A DNA stretch of 56,238 bases from the NCBI GenBank assembly GCA_018267515.1, contig JAFDYJ010000051.1:1-56238 (forward strand), in the 5' to 3' direction. This document shows, one piece after another, positions 53,927-56,238 of the stretch. Source of the stretch: Bacteroidota bacterium (GTDB lineage Bacteria > Bacteroidota > Bacteroidia > Chitinophagales > Chitinophagaceae). The translations under genes were made by a program, and so were the position numbers. The notes beneath the pieces are model-generated. The model worked only from the letters and a program-made list of their open reading frames with translations, ran no database searches and was not told where the DNA came from. The stretch's first letter is position 1, and each line of letters starts with the position of its first letter.

Positions 53927-53934
53927 TATATTTG
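53927..53934 (+). promoter_or_regulatory. -7 box of mutS
   Basis: TATATTTG ends 37 nt before the mutS ATG. Confidence 0.45.
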
Positions 53935-53971
53935 TCGCTCCCGGAAGTATCGGGAATTGCAATAGTCTGAA

Positions 53972-56238
53972 ATGGCAAAAACTAAGATAGAAGAAACCCC
54001 TCTCATGCAGCAACACCGGGCCATCAAGCAAAAATACCCGGATGCCATTTTGCTGTTTCATGTTGGAGATTTTTATGAAACCTTCGGGCAGGATGCTGTC
54101 ATTGCCTCGCAGGTGCTGGGCATTACATTGACCAAAAGAAATAATGGCGCAGCAGCCTCATTGGATCTTGCCGGTTTTCCACACCACGCATTAGATACAT
54201 ACCTGCACAAGTTGGTAAAAGCCGGTTATCGTGTTGCCATTTGCGATCAATTGGAAGATCCAAAACTTGCAAAAGGTATCGTAAAAAGAGGTGTGACGGA
54301 AATGGTAACTCCCGGCACTGCAACCAACGACAAATTACTCGATCATCACAACAATAATTTCCTGGCGGGAATGCATTTTGCAGATAATGATCAATTCGGC
54401 CTTGCCTTCCTGGATATTTCTACGGGTGAATTTTTCATTGCAGAAGGTGACCGGGAATACGCTGATAAACTTTTGCAGAGTTTCAAACCGGCTGAAGTGG
54501 TGTTTCAAAGAAACCTTCAGAAAAAATTTAAAGAGTATTTTGGAACGAAGACTTATATCTACACGCTTGATGAATGGATTTTCAACCCCACTTATGCTGA
54601 AGATGTACTGCTCAAACAATTTCAGACGCTATCATTGAAAGGATTTGGTGTGGACGAAATGAAAACCGGGTGGGTAGCTGCCGGGGCTGTTCTTCATTAC
54701 CTAAAGGAAACAGAGCATCCCAACCTGCAACATATTACATCTTTACAACGGATAGACCGTGATGATTTTCTGTGGATGGATCGGTTTACCATCCGGAATT
54801 TGGAATTAGTAGTCAGAAATTCAGAAGCGGGACGTACCTTATTAGATGTACTTGATAATACGGCTTCACCAATGGGTGCCCGGATGTTGAAAAGATGGAT
54901 TGTATTTCCATTGCGGGATATTGCCCGCATAAACGAACGGTTAAACCTGGTTGAATTTTTTATATTACAAACAGAGTTGCGCACCAAAATTGCTCATGCA
55001 ATAAGATTGTGCGGAGACGTTGAAAGATTAGTAGCTAAAATTCCATTGAAAAAAATCAACCCGAGAGAGTTGTTGCAACTGGGAAGAGGGCTGAAACAAA
55101 CACTGGAAATAAAACAAACCTGTTTGCAGGCTGAAAATGAATACCTGAAACGGTTGGGTGATACATTAAATCCCTGTAGCTTAATTGCAGATAAAATTTT
55201 TAAAGAAATTGTTGACAATCCCCCCGCATTAGCTGTTAAAGGCGGAATGATAAACAGTGGCGTAAGCAATGAGCTCGATGAACTGCGCCATATAGCCCGG
55301 AGCGGTAAAGAATATCTGGCGCAACTACAACAAAAAGAATCTGCCTCCACCGGCATTTCCTCTCTTCGCATCGGGTTCAACAATGTGTTTGGATATTATC
55401 TTGAAGTTACCAATGCTCATAAGAACAAGGTGCCGGCAGAATGGACCCGTAAACAAACATTGGCTAATGCAGAGCGATATATCACACCTGAGTTAAAGGA
55501 TTACGAAGAAAAGATCACCGGCGCAGAAGAAAAAATACTGCAGCTTGAAATACAGCTTTATGAATCTTTACTGAATGAGTTGCTGGATTACATCTCACCT
55601 GTTCAAACAAATGGAACTATTTTAGCAATGCTGGACTGCCTGACCTGTTTTGCACAAAATGCAATTCAGTTTCATTATAAAAAACCATTGCTTCATGATA
55701 ATGATTATTTACAAATCAGTGCCGGCCGGCATCCGGTTATTGAAAAAAATCTTCCTATCGGTGAGAGTTACATCAGTAACGATCTGATCCTGGATAAAAC
55801 CGGGCAGCAAATTATCATTCTTACCGGTCCGAATATGAGTGGAAAATCCGCATTACTTCGCCAAACTGCACTGATAACATTAATGGCGCATATCGGAAGT
55901 TTTGTACCTGCAGATGAAGCCAAAATTCCTCTAACCGATAAAATTTTTACCAGGGTCGGCGCTTCAGACAATCTGAGCGGCGGTGAATCTACTTTTATGG
56001 TAGAAATGAATGAAACAGCTTCTATTATTAACAATATTACATCCCGCAGCCTGATCTTACTGGATGAAATTGGAAGAGGTACATCCACCTACGATGGAAT
56101 TTCGATTGCCTGGAGCATTGCTGAATTTTTGCACAATTCCTCTTACCAACCGAAGACACTTTTTGCTACTCATTATCACGAATTAAATGAACTGGAAGAA
56201 AAATTTTCAAGAATAAAAAATTATCATATTACCAATAA
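53972..56238 (+). CDS. mutS: DNA mismatch repair protein MutS (3' end outside window)
   Basis: Recognises mispaired bases and recruits MutL. The frame is open from the ATG at 53972 to the window edge (755 codons plus 2 bases); family length is about 860-880, so about 110 residues are missing. The mismatch-reading Phe-X-Glu lies in HVGDFYETFGQDA (about 31-43). The clamp and lever regions follow (SGVSNELDELRHIARSGKEY). The ATPase has Walker A TGPNMSGKSALLRQ, the STFMVEMNE signature, Walker B LILLDEIGRGTSTYDG, and the H-loop ATHYHEL. The product seems intact as far as seen. Confidence 0.97.
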   Translation, partial: MAKTKIEETPLMQQHRAIKQKYPDAILLFHVGDFYETFGQDAVIASQVLGITLTKRNNGAAASLDLAGFPHHALDTYLHKLVKAGYRVAICDQLEDPKLAKGIVKRGVTEMVTPGTATNDKLLDHHNNNFLAGMHFADNDQFGLAFLDISTGEFFIAEGDREYADKLLQSFKPAEVVFQRNLQKKFKEYFGTKTYIYTLDEWIFNPTYAEDVLLKQFQTLSLKGFGVDEMKTGWVAAGAVLHYLKETEHPNLQHITSLQRIDRDDFLWMDRFTIRNLELVVRNSEAGRTLLDVLDNTASPMGARMLKRWIVFPLRDIARINERLNLVEFFILQTELRTKIAHAIRLCGDVERLVAKIPLKKINPRELLQLGRGLKQTLEIKQTCLQAENEYLKRLGDTLNPCSLIADKIFKEIVDNPPALAVKGGMINSGVSNELDELRHIARSGKEYLAQLQQKESASTGISSLRIGFNNVFGYYLEVTNAHKNKVPAEWTRKQTLANAERYITPELKDYEEKITGAEEKILQLEIQLYESLLNELLDYISPVQTNGTILAMLDCLTCFAQNAIQFHYKKPLLHDNDYLQISAGRHPVIEKNLPIGESYISNDLILDKTGQQIIILTGPNMSGKSALLRQTALITLMAHIGSFVPADEAKIPLTDKIFTRVGASDNLSGGESTFMVEMNETASIINNITSRSLILLDEIGRGTSTYDGISIAWSIAEFLHNSSYQPKTLFATHYHELNELEEKFSRIKNYHITN

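Noticed and set aside
53871..53978. Longer start of the TrmH-type protein
   Set aside because: It would overlap the mutS start and bury a perfect -7 box; the ATG at 53870 fits the family.

Overview
The window comes from a Bacteroidota bacterium, most likely of the Chitinophagaceae/Chitinophagales type. The evidence is two SusC/SusD-type outer-membrane pairs, a Bacteroidota-style LptD, OmpA with thrombospondin-3 repeats, a gene content typical of that family, AT-rich DNA, few Shine-Dalgarno sites, and about fifteen perfect TAnnTTTG (Bacteroidota -7) boxes close upstream of starts.

Layout: 1-3771 holds a terminator and two histidine-degradation genes (hutU, hutH). 3772-4900 holds a mostly empty 0.6 kb stretch, a small zinc-ribbon membrane protein and a tRNA-Arg(UCU). 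4912-13604 holds ung, a GNAT acetyltransferase, plsC, and an envelope-building group (lptD, divergent amidase, MCE/MlaD-like protein, LptA/OstA-like protein). 13646-15542 holds a NhaD-type antiporter and a small beta-barrel protein. 15701-27736 is the accessory part: two modules, each a DeoR-family regulator followed by a SusC/SusD pair. The regulator, spacer and the start of susC are duplicated without gaps (887 bp each). In the second copy the susC start is cut to a 41-codon remnant and a different susC/susD pair follows. 27788-34642 holds a fused SpmA-SpmB protein, ychF, an OmpA protein, an L,D-transpeptidase and a VanX-type dipeptidase.

34635-42850 (minus strand) is a complete-looking phenylalanine/tyrosine operon: leader peptide, attenuator, pheA, aminotransferase, tyrA, DAHP synthase-chorismate mutase, aroB, aroA, aroC. 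Two things stand out. First, a 28-codon leader ORF with nine aromatic codons in a row of ten lies just ahead of a strong terminator that abuts pheA, with mutually exclusive pairings; this is a textbook attenuator architecture. Second, aroC carries an in-frame insert of about 168 codons encoding a DUF559 (Vsr-like) nuclease domain bordered by palindromic elements. Related palindromes sit in frame in aroA and in the aminotransferase gene.

42899-56238 is mainly housekeeping: a DEAD-box helicase, a small lipoprotein, an ECF sigma factor overlapping a membrane-anchored trypsin-like protease with an anti-sigma-like N terminus, a nucleotidyltransferase, a PLP deaminase-family enzyme, a secreted protein, lipB, an RluD-type pseudouridine synthase, def, ruvX, a UbiA-type prenyltransferase, a TrmH-type methyltransferase and the first 755 codons of mutS, which runs off the window.
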